Assembly (NCBI RefSeq): GCF_001570605.1 | Contig: NZ_BBXG01000019.1 | Span: 62,001 to 126,000 of the forward strand | Length of the DNA stretch: 64,000 nucleotides | Source of the DNA: Herbidospora cretacea | GTDB taxonomy: Bacteria; Actinomycetota; Actinomycetes; Streptosporangiales; Streptosporangiaceae | Direction of reading: 5' to 3' | In this document: piece by piece, positions 8,576 to 19,505 of the stretch | Layout of the letters: every line of letters starts with the position of its first letter | Position numbering within the stretch: the stretch's first letter is position 1 | Translations under genes and position numbers: made by a program | The notes under the pieces: model-generated | The model's database searches: none | Seen by the model: only the letters and a program-made list of their open reading frames with translations | What the model was told of the DNA's origin: nothing

Positions 8576-9289
8576 GTGAGCGACCGCAGCGTACGAGACG
8601 ACGCAAGCCGCCCCACCGGGCGCGGTGAGCCGATCCGTGTGCTGATCGTCGATGATCACTCGCTGATCCGCCGCAGCCTGGTGCTGGCTCTCCAGGCCGA
8701 GGCGGACATCGAGGTCGCCGGTGAGGCGAGCGACGGTCAGGAGGCCGTGGCGCTCGCCGAGAAGCTGCTGCCCGACGTCGTGCTGATGGACGTGCGCATG
8801 CCCAGGCGCGACGGCATCGAGGCGACCAGGGCGATCAAGGAGAGCATGCCGACGACCCGCATCATCATGCTCACGGCCAGCGACGAGGAAGAGGACCTCT
8901 TCGAGGCCTTCAAGGCCGGCGCGACCGGATATCTGCTGAAAGACGTGCAGATCGACGAGGTCCCCGACGCCGTGCGCGGGGTCCACAGCGGCCAGTCGTT
9001 CATCAACCCCGCCATGGCGACCAAGCTGATCACCGAGTTCGCCAGCATCAGCCGCAAAGAGGCCGAGCGCCCGCCGCAGCTTCCGGTGCCCCGCCTGACC
9101 GAGCGGGAGATGGAAGTGCTCCGGCTGGTGGCCAAGGGGATGAACAACCGCGAGATCGCGAAGGAACTGTTCATCTCCGAGAACACGGTCAAGAACCACG
9201 TCCGCAACATCCTGGAGAAGCTCCAGCTGCACAGCCGCATGGAGGCAGTGGTCTACGCGGTGAGAGAGCGGCTGCTCGAAATCACCTGA
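8576..9289 (+). CDS. Orphan NarL/LuxR-family response regulator
   Basis: A 237-residue protein from GTG 8576 after CGAGGAGGAGCT. The receiver domain (about 20-140) has [12 protein letters not shown], phosphoacceptor D72 in [12 protein letters not shown], and LLKDVQ carrying the conserved Lys. A LuxR-type helix-turn-helix (about 170-235) has [22 protein letters not shown] and [14 protein letters not shown]. No sensor kinase is adjacent, so its partner is elsewhere or absent. The same orphan regulator lies between hpf and secA in Streptomyces. Its target genes cannot be read from this sequence. Confidence 0.92.
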   Translation: MSDRSVRDDASRPTGRGEPIRVLIVDDHSLIRRSLVLALQAEADIEVAGEASDGQEAVALAEKLLPDVVLMDVRMPRRDGIEATRAIKESMPTTRIIMLTASDEEEDLFEAFKAGATGYLLKDVQIDEVPDAVRGVHSGQSFINPAMATKLITEFASISRKEAERPPQLPVPRLTEREMEVLRLVAKGMNNREIAKELFISENTVKNHVRNILEKLQLHSRMEAVVYAVRERLLEIT

Positions 9290-9301
9290 TGTGAGCGATC
9301 A

Positions 9302-9323
9302 GCCGCAGATCTCCCACTGCGGC
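9302..9323. terminator. Bidirectional terminator hairpin
   Basis: A 7-bp stem GCCGCAG (9302-9308) pairs with CTGCGGC (9317-9323). It lies between the converging response regulator (stop 9289) and YcaQ-like gene (stop 9340). Confidence 0.5.
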
Positions 9324-9339
9324 ACGTGGCGTTTCTCGC

Positions 9340-10473
9340 TCATCTGATCTCTTCGATCCGCACGCCGGTGCAGCCGACCCACGTCGCCGCTTCTCTCAGT
9401 GCTTCCTCGACCGCGTCGAGCTTCGTCACACCGGGCTGGAGTGTCACTCGCTTGGCCACCAAGGTGGTGCCCTCGCGGGCCGGGTCGACGCGGGCGATCA
9501 GCTTCCCGCCGTGCAGCACCGGCATCGCGAAATAGCCGTGGACGCGCTTGTCCTTCGGCACGTAGGCCTCCAGGCGGTGGGCCATGCCGAAGACGCGCTC
9601 CGCGCGGGCCCGCTCCCAGATCAGGGAGTCGAACGGGCTGAGCAGGGTGGTGCGGTGGCGGCCTCTGGCCTCACCCAGGGCCAGCGCCTCGGGATCGGCC
9701 CAGGCGTTGGGGCCGCCCTTCCTGGCCGGCGGCCAGCCCGCGACGTTCACCGGGACCAGGCCGCTCGCCCCGCTCAGCAGGGCGTCGTCGAGCATGGCGG
9801 CGTGCTTGTCCTTGACCCGCGTGTAGTCGACCAGGTCGGCCCGGGTCGCCACCGCCAGCGAACGGCCCGCGATCGCGGTCAGCCGGGTCACGCACTCTTC
9901 GTCGGTCAGGTCGATCTCACGGTACTCGGCGGGGATCGCGCGCTCGGCCAGGTCGTAGACCCGCCGCCAGCCCACCCGCCGGACGCAGACCACGTCGCCG
10001 ACGTCGAGCAGGAACTCGATGGAGATCTTGGAGTCGGACCAGTCCCACCACGGGCCGCCCTTCTTGGCGCCGCCGATGTCCCCGGTGGTCAGGGGGCCGT
10101 CGCGGCGGACCCGATCGAGGATGTCGCCCACCGTGGCGGGCACCTCGTGCCAGCGGTATTTGCGCTCGCGGTAGGCGCGGCGCCGGAAGGAGTAGACCGG
10201 CCAGTGTTCGATCGGCAGGATGCACGCCGCGTGGCACCAGTATTCGAAGGCGGAGCCGCTCCAATAGGCCTTCTCGACCGCCGGGCGCCCGATCGCGCCC
10301 AGCCGGGCATAGGCCACCAGCTCATGAGAGCGCGCCAGCACCGAGATCGTGTCGAGCTGGACGGCCCCCAGCCGCCGCAGCATTCCCGATGGGCCGCCCT
10401 TGCGCCCATTGGCGCCCAGGAACCCCTGGGCGCGCAGGATGAGTCGCCGTGCTTCGTCGGCCGTGAGGTCCAT
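9340..10473 (-). CDS. Winged-helix DNA glycosylase of the YcaQ/AlkX (HTH_42) family
   Basis: About 377 residues from ATG 10473 (MDLTADEARRLILRAQGFLG); an upstream TTG would only add ten doubtful residues. The protein matches the HTH_42 family, which includes interstrand-crosslink glycosylases YcaQ and AlkZ. The active-site stretch reads GAVQLDTISVLARSHELV, a Q-x-D motif as in the YcaQ/AlkX branch rather than the Q-x-Q of AlkZ. By family knowledge it would excise alkylated or crosslinked bases. A TACAGT hexamer lies 8 to 13 bases before the ATG, compatible with a leaderless mRNA. It sits in the conserved hpf-to-secA block. Confidence 0.85.
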   Translation of the reverse strand: MDLTADEARRLILRAQGFLGANGRKGGPSGMLRRLGAVQLDTISVLARSHELVAYARLGAIGRPAVEKAYWSGSAFEYWCHAACILPIEHWPVYSFRRRAYRERKYRWHEVPATVGDILDRVRRDGPLTTGDIGGAKKGGPWWDWSDSKISIEFLLDVGDVVCVRRVGWRRVYDLAERAIPAEYREIDLTDEECVTRLTAIAGRSLAVATRADLVDYTRVKDKHAAMLDDALLSGASGLVPVNVAGWPPARKGGPNAWADPEALALGEARGRHRTTLLSPFDSLIWERARAERVFGMAHRLEAYVPKDKRVHGYFAMPVLHGGKLIARVDPAREGTTLVAKRVTLQPGVTKLDAVEEALREAATWVGCTGVRIEEIR

Positions 10474-10573
10474 CCGGCCGACTGTAGCCGGGGCCACCGA
10501 CAAGTTCGGATATGAGAAGCGGCCGGACGGAGCCCGGCCGCGTCTCGCGCCTTGGAACTGCCTGAGGAAAGGT

Positions 10574-10843
10574 TCAGTGCTCGAAGGGGGAGTGGTGCTC
10601 CCGGGCGTCCATGACGCGCGGGGCGTCGATGACCACGTCGGAGAAGACGTCGAAGACCAGGGCGAGGACGGCCCCGATGGCCGACACGCCGACGCCGACC
10701 CAGACCATGGTCCAGTTGGAGGTGTCGGCGCCCAGCCCGGTGAGGCCCGCGCCGCTGATGATCGTGCCGATCAGAATGGTCGTCACCGCCACCCACGACT
10801 TCGCGCTGCCCGCGTGGCTTCCCTGGTGTGAGGTCTCTGCCAT
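10574..10843 (-). CDS. Small membrane protein, two predicted helices
   Basis: An 89-residue protein from ATG 10843. A short polar N-terminus ([17 protein letters not shown]) precedes two hydrophobic segments (about 17-38 and 46-68) and a charged tail ending REHHSPFEH. It resembles the small membrane proteins of the HGxxEEE/DUF3040-like context type often annotated near secA in actinomycetes, but I do not recognise a named family with certainty. It is divergent from secA. Function unknown. Confidence 0.6.
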   Translation of the reverse strand: MAETSHQGSHAGSAKSWVAVTTILIGTIISGAGLTGLGADTSNWTMVWVGVGVSAIGAVLALVFDVFSDVVIDAPRVMDAREHHSPFEH

Positions 10844-11055
10844 ACCGTCCTACCCGACTCGCGTCCGCCGTGCCCAGTCTGGAACACCAGACGGTCTTCC
10901 TACGTTTGACAGGGTTGAGCCTATCGACCCGCTCACCCGGTCCGCCGCGCCGCTCCCCGCTCAGTCTCGTGGTGGCTGTGTCTGGTGGTCGAACGGCCTA
11001 CCATGGCACAGGGGAAGTGTGTCTCGTCCTCAGACCTGCGAGGAGCTTTACAAAA

Positions 11056-13851
<2,796 letters not shown>

Positions 13852-13864
13852 CCACCCAAGCCAG

Positions 13865-13896
13865 AGCCCTCTCCTCCTCACGAGGAGAGGGCTTTC
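13865..13896 (+). terminator. Terminator after secA
   Basis: A perfect 12-bp stem (13865-13876 with 13882-13893, AGCCCTCTCCTC) has a 5-base loop and is followed by TTCG. It lies 14 bases after the secA stop. Confidence 0.85.
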
Positions 13897-14402
13897 GCGC
13901 GTGTACGCCCTGAACCGCCCACCGCCCGGCTTGAACACCGAGCGCCGCGATGTCAGGGCGCTGAGTGGACCTGGACGGATGCTCACACCATCGCGATGTC
14001 CGCGTTGAGGCAGGGGCTCACTGAGAACTCCGCGAAGACCTTGTGGCGCTGCGACCGAGCTTCGGGTCCCGGCTGGGCATGCGGCCGGATCAGCGTCGGT
14101 TCCGCTGAGCGCTGTGTGGTTCCACGGCACTCAGCGAGCCAGGAGATGGTCACTTCTGGATCGGATGCGCCTCATCCCCGCACAGAAAGCAGTCAGGAGG
14201 GCTGCACGAGGCGAACCATGACTGACTTAGCGCCGCGCGGTTCTGCGGCGTTTTGCGGGCTTCAAGGGGCAGGTCATGCGGTCCCGAGCTCCCTCTGGAC
14301 CGATGCGCCCCATCCTGTCGCAGGGACCAGTCAGTTGGCGGCTGCATGAGGCGAACCATGGCTGGCTTCGCTGAGCGCCGTGTGGTGCCACGGCGCTCAG
14401 CG
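13897..14402. repeat. Intergenic array of alternating hairpins and direct repeats
   Basis: About 500 bases without a credible gene. From 14103 on, hairpins and a direct repeat alternate. Hairpin H1 is at 14103-14136, repeat R1 about 14157-14229, H2 at 14231-14250 (CGCCGC/GCGGCG followed by TTTT), R2 about 14294-14368 and H3 at 14369-14402. R1 and R2 share GATGCGCC, AGTCAG and GAGGCGAACCATG in the same order, 138 bases apart. H1 and H3 share the core CGCTGAGCGCYGTGTGGT. This looks like a degenerate tandem duplication of a hairpin-bearing unit of about 135 bp. No open frame with coding character was found. 13897-14100 holds nothing I can name. Confidence 0.6.
14369..14402 (-). terminator. Terminator of the Rv3235-family gene (hairpin H3 of the array)
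   Basis: A perfect 14-bp inverted repeat (14369-14382 with 14389-14402, CGCTGAGCGCCGTG) lies just downstream of the leftward stop codon at 14407. It is the best-preserved hairpin of the repeat array. Confidence 0.65.
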
Positions 14403-14406
14403 GGTG

Positions 14407-14922
14407 TCAGGCTGTCTCGAACTCCGTCAGGACCCACTGGACGCCGTAGCGCTCCAGGCGGGCCGCCAGGACGCGGCTGCGGGGGGTGCAGCGGACCAGG
14501 GCGCACATTTCCACGACGTCGTCCTTCGGGTGCTGGACGCGGGGGACGCCGACCCATGGCGGGCGGGTGCTGTCGATCATCTTTCCGGCCCGCAGGAGAT
14601 TGGCGTAGGCACGGCCGCTGAGGTGCTGCTGGACCGTCTGGGGCGGGCGGCGTCCGGCCAGGATCTCGGCCAGCGCCTGGGCCAGGCCGCGCAGGCGGCG
14701 CTCGTCGGGGACCGGGCCGGGGGAGGGTTCCGGCGCGTGGGCCAGCGCCAGGGCGCCGTGGGTGCCGGGAACTTGGCGGGGGAACTGGCGGACCTCGGCG
14801 GGCTGGCTCTCCGGGTGGGTCGGCAGGGCGAGAGTGCCGTGGTGGGGGGTGTCCGCCGGGTGGCGCTCGTGGGTGTAGACGGGGTCGAGGGCCGGGATGG
14901 GCGCGAGCCGGGGGAGTGGCAT
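14407..14922 (-). CDS. Rv3235-family protein
   Basis: About 171 residues from ATG 14922, chosen for the GGAGC ribosome site 8 bases upstream; the frame is open further upstream without a better start. The N-terminal half is proline/histidine-rich and probably disordered. The C-terminal part has RAYANLLRAGKMID, VQHPKDDVVEMCALVRC and ends in a beta-type segment with LAARLERYGVQWVLTEFE. That is the conserved pattern of the Rv3235 family, found beside secA in many actinomycetes. No catalytic motif is visible and the function is unknown. Confidence 0.75.
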   Translation of the reverse strand: MPLPRLAPIPALDPVYTHERHPADTPHHGTLALPTHPESQPAEVRQFPRQVPGTHGALALAHAPEPSPGPVPDERRLRGLAQALAEILAGRRPPQTVQQHLSGRAYANLLRAGKMIDSTRPPWVGVPRVQHPKDDVVEMCALVRCTPRSRVLAARLERYGVQWVLTEFETA

Positions 14923-15204
14923 CGAAGCTCCGTGACAGTCGCAGGATGGGGACGTCAATAAGAGTTTTCGGGCCGGGGAACCGGATACGCGTCCGTAGGT
15001 ATTCGTCGACGTTGGACGGGGTCGGATCGGCATACATGCCGATAGAGGCGTCCAGGTTGGTATGGACCGCGAGGCGACCGGCCATGGTCACTTCAAGAGG
15101 CAGTGCATGCCCGAAGCTCCAGTTGGCAGAGCAATCCAGGAGCCCCAAGCTTCTGGAGCCCCAAGCTGAGGACCGCCGAGCGGAGCCCTGTCGAGAGCCG
15201 CGCC
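14923..15204. other. Intergenic region with a short tandem repeat
   Basis: About 280 bases between the Rv3235-family gene and the PTS IIC stop. The 13-base word GGAGCCCCAAGCT occurs twice (15139-15151 and 15155-15167), 16 bases apart. A leftward open frame starting near 15086 (MAGRLAVHTNLDASIGMYAD) runs on out of frame across the Rv3235-family gene. I do not accept it as a gene. No terminator or promoter is obvious. Confidence 0.35.
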
Positions 15205-16449
15205 TCAGTTGGTGGGGTCGAGGTCGGATTCCGGCTCTCGGCCTGGGGTCAGGATGTTGAGGCGTCTGATGAGGAAGGTGAAGATCGCGTAGTACACGAC
15301 GAAGTAGACGACGCCGATCGCCATGATGAGGGCGAAGTTGTGGGTGTTGTCCTTGGTCGCGTTGAGGGTCGCGTCGATGGCGCCGCCGGAGAAGCCGAAG
15401 CCCAGCCGTCCGCCCAACCCCGCCACCAGCGCCATCGACACCCCCGTCAGCAGCGCGTGGACCACGAACAGCACGGGCGCGACGAAGATGAAGGCGAACT
15501 CGATCGGCTCGGTGATGCCGGTGACGAACGACACCAGGGCCGCCGAGATCATGATGGATCCGATCGCGTTGCGGCGGTGTGGGGGCGCCGCGCGCCAGAT
15601 CGCGATGGCCGCCGCCGGGAGGCCGAACATCATCACCGGGAAGAACCCGGCCATGAACGCCCCGGCGCCGTCCTGACCGGCGAAGTAGCAGTTCAGGTCG
15701 CCTGCGGTGTGCAGGCCGTTCACGGTGCAGTCGGGCACGGTGAACCACACGATCGAGTTGACGAAGTGGTGCATGCCCAGGGGGATCAGGGCCCGGTTCA
15801 CCACCCCGTAGATCCCCGCGCCCAGCGTCGAATGGGTGGCCAGCCAGTCGCCGAACGACGACAGGCCCTGCCCGATCGGCGGCCAGATCAGGCCGAAGAC
15901 CACGCCGAGGACCAGCCCGGCCAGCGCGGTCAGGATCGGCACGAAGCGCCGTCCGCCGAAGAACGCCAGCCAGGCCGGCAGCTTGATCCGGTGGTATCTC
16001 TGCCACAGGATCCCCGCCACCAGGCCCATCAGGATCCCGCCGAGCACCCCGGTCGGGTTGGCCGCCGCCAGGTTGAGCGCCTCGGCGGGCGTCCCGGCGG
16101 TCACCACCGTCTGGGCCACCCGTGGCCGCAGCGAGGAGTCGAAGAACATCAGGTGGGTGACCCGGTCCCAGACCAGGTAGCCGACCACGGCGGCCAGCGC
16201 GGTCGACCCGTCGGACTTGCGGGCGAACCCGACGGCCACGCCGATCGCGAACAGCAGCGGCAGCGCGTCGAACAGCGCGCCGCCCGCTCCGCCGACGATC
16301 CGGGCCACCTTGTCGAGGGTGGGGTCGTCGGTCCGGCCCAGCAGGTCGTCCTGCCCGACCCGGAGCAGGATCGCCGCGGCCGGGAGGGCCGCGATCGGGA
16401 GCATGAGAGAACGCCCGATCCGCGACAGCACGGTCATCGTGGCAGGCAT
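15205..16449 (-). CDS. PTS permease, EIIC component (N-acetylglucosamine type)
   Basis: A 414-residue multi-pass membrane protein from ATG 16449, preceded by GGGAGGGACG. It has about ten hydrophobic segments and the glucose-family EIIC signatures LPIAALPAAAILLRVGQDDLL and GITEPIEFAFIFVAP. No EIIB domain is fused; IIB and IIA are separate genes across the divergent promoter. By family and context (DasR-like regulator, SIS deaminase, hexosaminidase) the substrate is probably N-acetylglucosamine, as for NagE2 of Streptomyces. It is probably cotranscribed with the upstream dasR-like gene. Confidence 0.88.
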   Translation of the reverse strand: MPATMTVLSRIGRSLMLPIAALPAAAILLRVGQDDLLGRTDDPTLDKVARIVGGAGGALFDALPLLFAIGVAVGFARKSDGSTALAAVVGYLVWDRVTHLMFFDSSLRPRVAQTVVTAGTPAEALNLAAANPTGVLGGILMGLVAGILWQRYHRIKLPAWLAFFGGRRFVPILTALAGLVLGVVFGLIWPPIGQGLSSFGDWLATHSTLGAGIYGVVNRALIPLGMHHFVNSIVWFTVPDCTVNGLHTAGDLNCYFAGQDGAGAFMAGFFPVMMFGLPAAAIAIWRAAPPHRRNAIGSIMISAALVSFVTGITEPIEFAFIFVAPVLFVVHALLTGVSMALVAGLGGRLGFGFSGGAIDATLNATKDNTHNFALIMAIGVVYFVVYYAIFTFLIRRLNILTPGREPESDLDPTN

Positions 16450-16553
16450 CGTCCCTCCCGTTCATCCAGGAGCGGCAGGACGATCCGCACAGCATGGGGA
16501 AGCGGGCGGGCCGAGTCTCCCGCGACGGTGAGATCGGGGGTCGCGCGCTTCAT
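16434..16553 (-). CDS. Possible 39-residue peptide between dasR-like gene and IIC
   Basis: From ATG 16553 a 39-residue frame (MKRATPDLTVAGDSARPLPH, then AVRIVLPLLDEREGRCLPR) follows a strong ribosome site GGAAGGAAGCC. It ends at a TGA inside the first codons of the IIC gene (16434-16436), so it would be translationally coupled to IIC. It has no membrane segment. It may be a coupling leader peptide, a small regulator, or chance. Only position and ribosome site support it. Confidence 0.3.
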   Translation of the reverse strand: MKRATPDLTVAGDSARPLPHAVRIVLPLLDEREGRCLPR

Positions 16554-16570
16554 GGCTTCCTTCCGGGTCG

Positions 16571-17332
16571 CTAGGCCCGCCGTGGCTCCAGGAGTGTGCG
16601 GAGCTGGTAGCGGTCGGCGCGGTAGGTCGACACGCCCAGTTCGGCGCAGACACCCCCGGCGTACGACCGCCGGGACAGCAGCAGCACGGCTCCGCCGCGC
16701 GGCAGTTTGAGCAGGTCGGCGTCGCTGGGGTCGGCTATCCCGCCGTCGATGGTCAGCTCCCCGGCGTCGAGGATCAGACCGTATCGGGACTCCAGGAGCG
16801 CGTACAGGGACCGGCCGGAAAGGTCGTAGCTCTCCAGGTCGGGGGCCAGGGCCAGGGGGATGTGGGCGCGCTCGACGGCCAGGGGCTCGCCGTCGGCGGT
16901 CCGCAGGCGTTCGATGAAGTGAACCTCGTCACCCGGGGCGATGCCCAGTTCCCTGGCCAGGTGGGCGCTGGCGCGGACCACCCGGCGGTCGAGGTCGCGG
17001 CTGCCGGGCTCCAGGCCGCGGGCGCGCATGTCGTCGCTGAACGAGGTGAGCTGGAGGGCCAGCTCGATCTTCGGGCGGGCGACGAAGGTGCCCTTGCCGG
17101 GGACGCGGTGCAGGCGGCCCTCGCTGACCAGGTGGTCGACCGCCTGGCGGACGGTCATGCGCGACAGGCCGAAGCGCTGGCAGAGTTCGCGCTCCGACGG
17201 GATCGCCGCGCCGATGGGCAGCTCGTTGTTCTCGATGAGGTCGAGGATGATCTCGCGGAGCTGGAAGTACTTGGGGACCGGGCTGTCCGGGTCGATGGTG
17301 GCGCCGCTTCCCCTGGCGTCGATGCCGGCCAC
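16571..17332 (-). CDS. dasR: DasR-like GntR/HutC transcription regulator
   Basis: A 253-residue protein from GTG 17332 with GGGGAGGCGACA upstream. The N-terminal winged helix-turn-helix (about 18-85) has IPSERELCQRFGLSRMTVRQAVDHLV and HRVPGKGTFVARPKIELALQLTSF, close to Streptomyces DasR (KGTFVAKPK, ALQLTSYTEDMRAQGLEP). The C-terminal UTRA domain would bind a phosphorylated amino sugar such as GlcN6P. DasR is the global regulator of chitin/GlcNAc use, and of development and antibiotic production in Streptomyces. It is divergent from the SIS gene with a perfect dre-like palindrome between them. It could be a local paralogue rather than the master regulator. Confidence 0.85.
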   Translation of the reverse strand: MAGIDARGSGATIDPDSPVPKYFQLREIILDLIENNELPIGAAIPSERELCQRFGLSRMTVRQAVDHLVSEGRLHRVPGKGTFVARPKIELALQLTSFSDDMRARGLEPGSRDLDRRVVRASAHLARELGIAPGDEVHFIERLRTADGEPLAVERAHIPLALAPDLESYDLSGRSLYALLESRYGLILDAGELTIDGGIADPSDADLLKLPRGGAVLLLSRRSYAGGVCAELGVSTYRADRYQLRTLLEPRRA

Positions 17333-17368
17333 TGTCGCCTCCCCTCTCCGCTTTGTTATGGTTCGTAC

Positions 17369-17390
17369 TGGTCTAGTCCGGACTAGACCA
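17369..17390. promoter_or_regulatory. dre-like operator (DasR binding site)
   Basis: A perfect 22-bp palindrome, TGGTCTAGTCC followed by GGACTAGACCA, lies in the divergent promoter between the dasR-like gene and the SIS gene. Each half contains the dre core TGGTCTAG of the Streptomyces DasR site (ACTGGTCTAGACCACT). It is longer than a single dre and may hold two overlapping half-operators. It predicts joint control of both directions. Confidence 0.85.
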
Positions 17391-17438
17391 CACCGCCGAA
17401 ATGTCTGTCAACGTACGGACCGATTACAGGATGGGCAC

Positions 17439-18479
17439 GTGACGACGACGAAGATGCGCAGTGAGATCGCCGAACAGCCGGCCGCCCTGCGCGCCACGCT
17501 GGACGCCCTGCTCCCCCGAATCCCCGATGTCACCTCTCTCGCCGGACAGACCCGCCACCTGCTCTTCATCGCCCGTGGCACCTCGGACAACGCCGCCGTC
17601 TACGGGCGCTACCTGATCGAGTCGCACGCCGGGCGCCTCGCGGCGCTGGCCGCGCCGTCGATCGCCACAACCTACCGCCGAAAGCTGGACCTCGACGGAG
17701 TGCTCGCCGTGGCGGTCTCGCAGTCGGGCCGTACCGAGGAGATCGTCGAGACCCTCGACTGGGCGCGTGACTGCGGCGCGAAGACCGTGGCCATCACCAA
17801 CGGCGGCGAGGAGAGCCCGCTGGCGCGCGCCGCCGATCTCGCCCTGTGCACGGTCGCCGGGGAGGAGAAGGCGGTGCCGGCGACCAAGACGTACACGACC
17901 CAGCTGGCGGCCATGGCGGTGCTGGCGCTGGGGCTCGGGGCCGACGTCCACCGGGACGATCTGCTCAAGGCCCCGGACGCCATCCAGAAGCTCATCGAGG
18001 ACCCGGGCGACCTCGACGCCCTGGTCGAGGGGCTGGCCGACAAGCCGGGCGTGGTCGTGTCGGGGCGCGGGCTGGCCTTCTCCACCGCGCTCGAACTCGC
18101 GCTGAAGCTCAAGGAGGCCTGCTACCTGCACGCCATGGGCCTCTCCTACGCCGATCTGCTGCACGGGCCGATCGCCGTGGTCGACGCCGACACCCCCGCG
18201 ATCCTCGTCGCGGCCGGTGAGGGCCCGACCCTGGCGGGCACGGTCGCGCTGGCCGAGCGGGTCACCGGAGCGGGCGCGGCCTCCTACGGGGTCGGCGGCG
18301 GCGCGGCGCTGAAGAGCGCCTCCACCGCCTCGCTCAACGGCCCCGACCTGCCCGAATGGGTGGCCCCGCTGGGGCTGATCGTCCCCGGTCAGCTGCTCAC
18401 CGAGGCGCTGTCGCGCAGGCTCGGGTACGACCCCGACGCGCCCCGCGGCCTCAACAAGGTCACCCAGACCGACGAGTAG
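17439..18479 (+). CDS. Tandem SIS-domain glucosamine-6-phosphate deaminase/isomerase-like protein
   Basis: About 346 residues from GTG 17439 (AGGATGGG upstream); an internal ATG at 17454 is a possible alternative. Two SIS sugar-phosphate domains are seen. The first has FIARGTSDNAAVYGRYLIES and VAVSQSGRTEEIVETL, the second ALELALKLKEACYLHAMGLS and YADLLHGPIAVV. The N-terminal glutaminase domain of GlmS is absent, so it should work as a deaminating isomerase (NagB-II type), turning glucosamine-6-phosphate into fructose-6-phosphate. It begins the rightward part of the GlcNAc module, behind the dre-like operator. Confidence 0.85.
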   Translation: MTTTKMRSEIAEQPAALRATLDALLPRIPDVTSLAGQTRHLLFIARGTSDNAAVYGRYLIESHAGRLAALAAPSIATTYRRKLDLDGVLAVAVSQSGRTEEIVETLDWARDCGAKTVAITNGGEESPLARAADLALCTVAGEEKAVPATKTYTTQLAAMAVLALGLGADVHRDDLLKAPDAIQKLIEDPGDLDALVEGLADKPGVVVSGRGLAFSTALELALKLKEACYLHAMGLSYADLLHGPIAVVDADTPAILVAAGEGPTLAGTVALAERVTGAGAASYGVGGGAALKSASTASLNGPDLPEWVAPLGLIVPGQLLTEALSRRLGYDPDAPRGLNKVTQTDE

Positions 18480-18509
18480 GGTTCGCCTGAAGATCCAGAG
18501 GGAGGCGTC

Positions 18510-18749
18510 ATGGCGGATGCGGCAAAGATCGTCGCGGCACTGGGCGGGCCGGACAACATCATCGAGATCGAGCCCTGCATCACCCGGCTCCGGACCGAGG
18601 TCCGCGACGCCTCCAGGATCGACCAGGCCGCGCTGAGGGCGGCCGGGGCCCACGGCGTGATGGCGGCCGGGAACATCGTGCAGGTCGTCGTCGGGCCGGA
18701 GGCCGACACGATCGCCAGCGACATCGACGACCTGCTGGACTCCGCTTGA
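18510..18749 (+). CDS. PTS EIIB component, glucose/GlcNAc family
   Basis: A 79-residue stand-alone IIB domain from ATG 18510 with AGAGGGAGG upstream. The phosphorylatable cysteine is Cys23 in IIEIEPCITRLRTEV, and GVMAAGNIVQVVVG is also typical. It passes phosphate from IIA to the sugar carried by IIC. It lies 30 bases after the SIS gene. The IIA start (TTG) overlaps its stop. Confidence 0.93.
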   Translation: MADAAKIVAALGGPDNIIEIEPCITRLRTEVRDASRIDQAALRAAGAHGVMAAGNIVQVVVGPEADTIASDIDDLLDSA

Positions 18750-19192
18750 CGACCGTCCACTCTCCGGTGAAAGGGTGGGCGATCGGGCTGCCGGCGGTGC
18801 CCGACCCCGTGTTCTCGCAGGCCATGGTGGGTCCGGGGGCGGCCGTCGACCCGGCGCGGGGGCCGCAGGTCGCGGTCGCGCCGATCGCCGGGCGGCTGGT
18901 CAAGCTCCACCCCCACGCCTACATCGTGGTCGGCGACGACGGCCGGGGGGTGCTGACCCACCTCGGCGTCGACACCGTGGAACTGCGCGGCGCCGGCTTC
19001 GAGCCGCTGGCCGTGGAAGGCGACCTCGTCACGGCCGGGCAACCGGTCGTCGCCTGGCATCCGCATGCCGTCGACGAGGAGGGGTATTCGCCGGTCTGTC
19101 CGGTGATAGCCCTGGATGCCACACCGGAGAGCGTCTCCGGTGTGGTGAGCGGACCGGTCGAAGCGGGCGATCCCCTCTTCGACTGGCATTGA
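18746..19192 (+). CDS. PTS EIIA component, Crr/glucose family
   Basis: A 148-residue protein with a TTG start overlapping the IIB stop (TTGA), so translation is probably coupled. The fold signature includes SPVKGWAIGLPAVPDPVFSQ. The two active-site histidines are His57 (LHPHAYIVV) and His72 (VLTHLGVDTVEL), corresponding to His75 and His90 of E. coli IIA-Glc. It accepts phosphate from HPr and gives it to IIB. In many bacteria IIA-Glc also has a regulatory role. Confidence 0.93.
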   Translation: MTTVHSPVKGWAIGLPAVPDPVFSQAMVGPGAAVDPARGPQVAVAPIAGRLVKLHPHAYIVVGDDGRGVLTHLGVDTVELRGAGFEPLAVEGDLVTAGQPVVAWHPHAVDEEGYSPVCPVIALDATPESVSGVVSGPVEAGDPLFDWH

Positions 19193-19215
19193 CCCAAAAC
19201 CGGGTGTTGGATGAG

Positions 19216-19227
19216 TGGTCCGGACCG
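19216..19227. promoter_or_regulatory. Second dre-like site, upstream of ptsH
   Basis: TGGTCCGGACCG carries the TGGTC-N2-GACC framework of the DasR operator, with a perfect 10-bp palindrome at 19217-19226. It lies in the 55-base gap between the IIA and HPr genes, about 20 bases before the HPr start. ptsH is a known DasR-linked gene in Streptomyces. The match is weaker than that of the site at 17369. Confidence 0.5.
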
Positions 19228-19247
19228 CCGGACCCAGAGGAGGCAGC

Positions 19248-19505
19248 GTGCCGCAACGAAGGCTCATCGTCGAGGCGGAGGTGGGACTGCACGCCCGTCC
19301 CGCCGCCACGTTCGTGCAGATCGCGACCAAATCGGCGGCGAGCGTGACCCTCGCCAAGGGCGACGGCGCGCCGGTCAACGCCAAGAGCATCCTGTCGGTG
19401 CTGGCGCTCGACGTGAAGAAGGGCGACGCCATCACCATCAGCACCGACGGCGAGGGCGCCGACGAGCTGCTGGAGGAACTGGTCGCGATAGCCGGGGCGC
19501 CCTGA
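19248..19505 (+). CDS. ptsH: Phosphocarrier protein HPr
   Basis: About 85 residues from GTG 19248, with AGAGGAGGCAGC upstream. The phosphorylated His15 lies in VGLHARPAATFVQ. AKSILSVLALDVKKGD matches the usual position of the regulatory serine (KSILSVL). HPr carries phosphate from enzyme I to IIA. The stop overlaps the enzyme I start (TGATG). Confidence 0.96.
   Translation: MPQRRLIVEAEVGLHARPAATFVQIATKSAASVTLAKGDGAPVNAKSILSVLALDVKKGDAITISTDGEGADELLEELVAIAGAP

Noticed and set aside
14923-15086. Leftward frame starting MAGRLAVHTNLDASIGMYAD upstream of the Rv3235-family gene
   Set aside because: It looks protein-like for about 50 residues but then runs out of frame through a better-supported gene, has no clear end of its own and no recognised family.
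15139-15167. Tandem GGAGCCCCAAGCT repeat as an operator
   Set aside because: Two copies, 16 bases apart, but not near a start codon of a divergent gene and not palindromic; recorded only as a short repeat.
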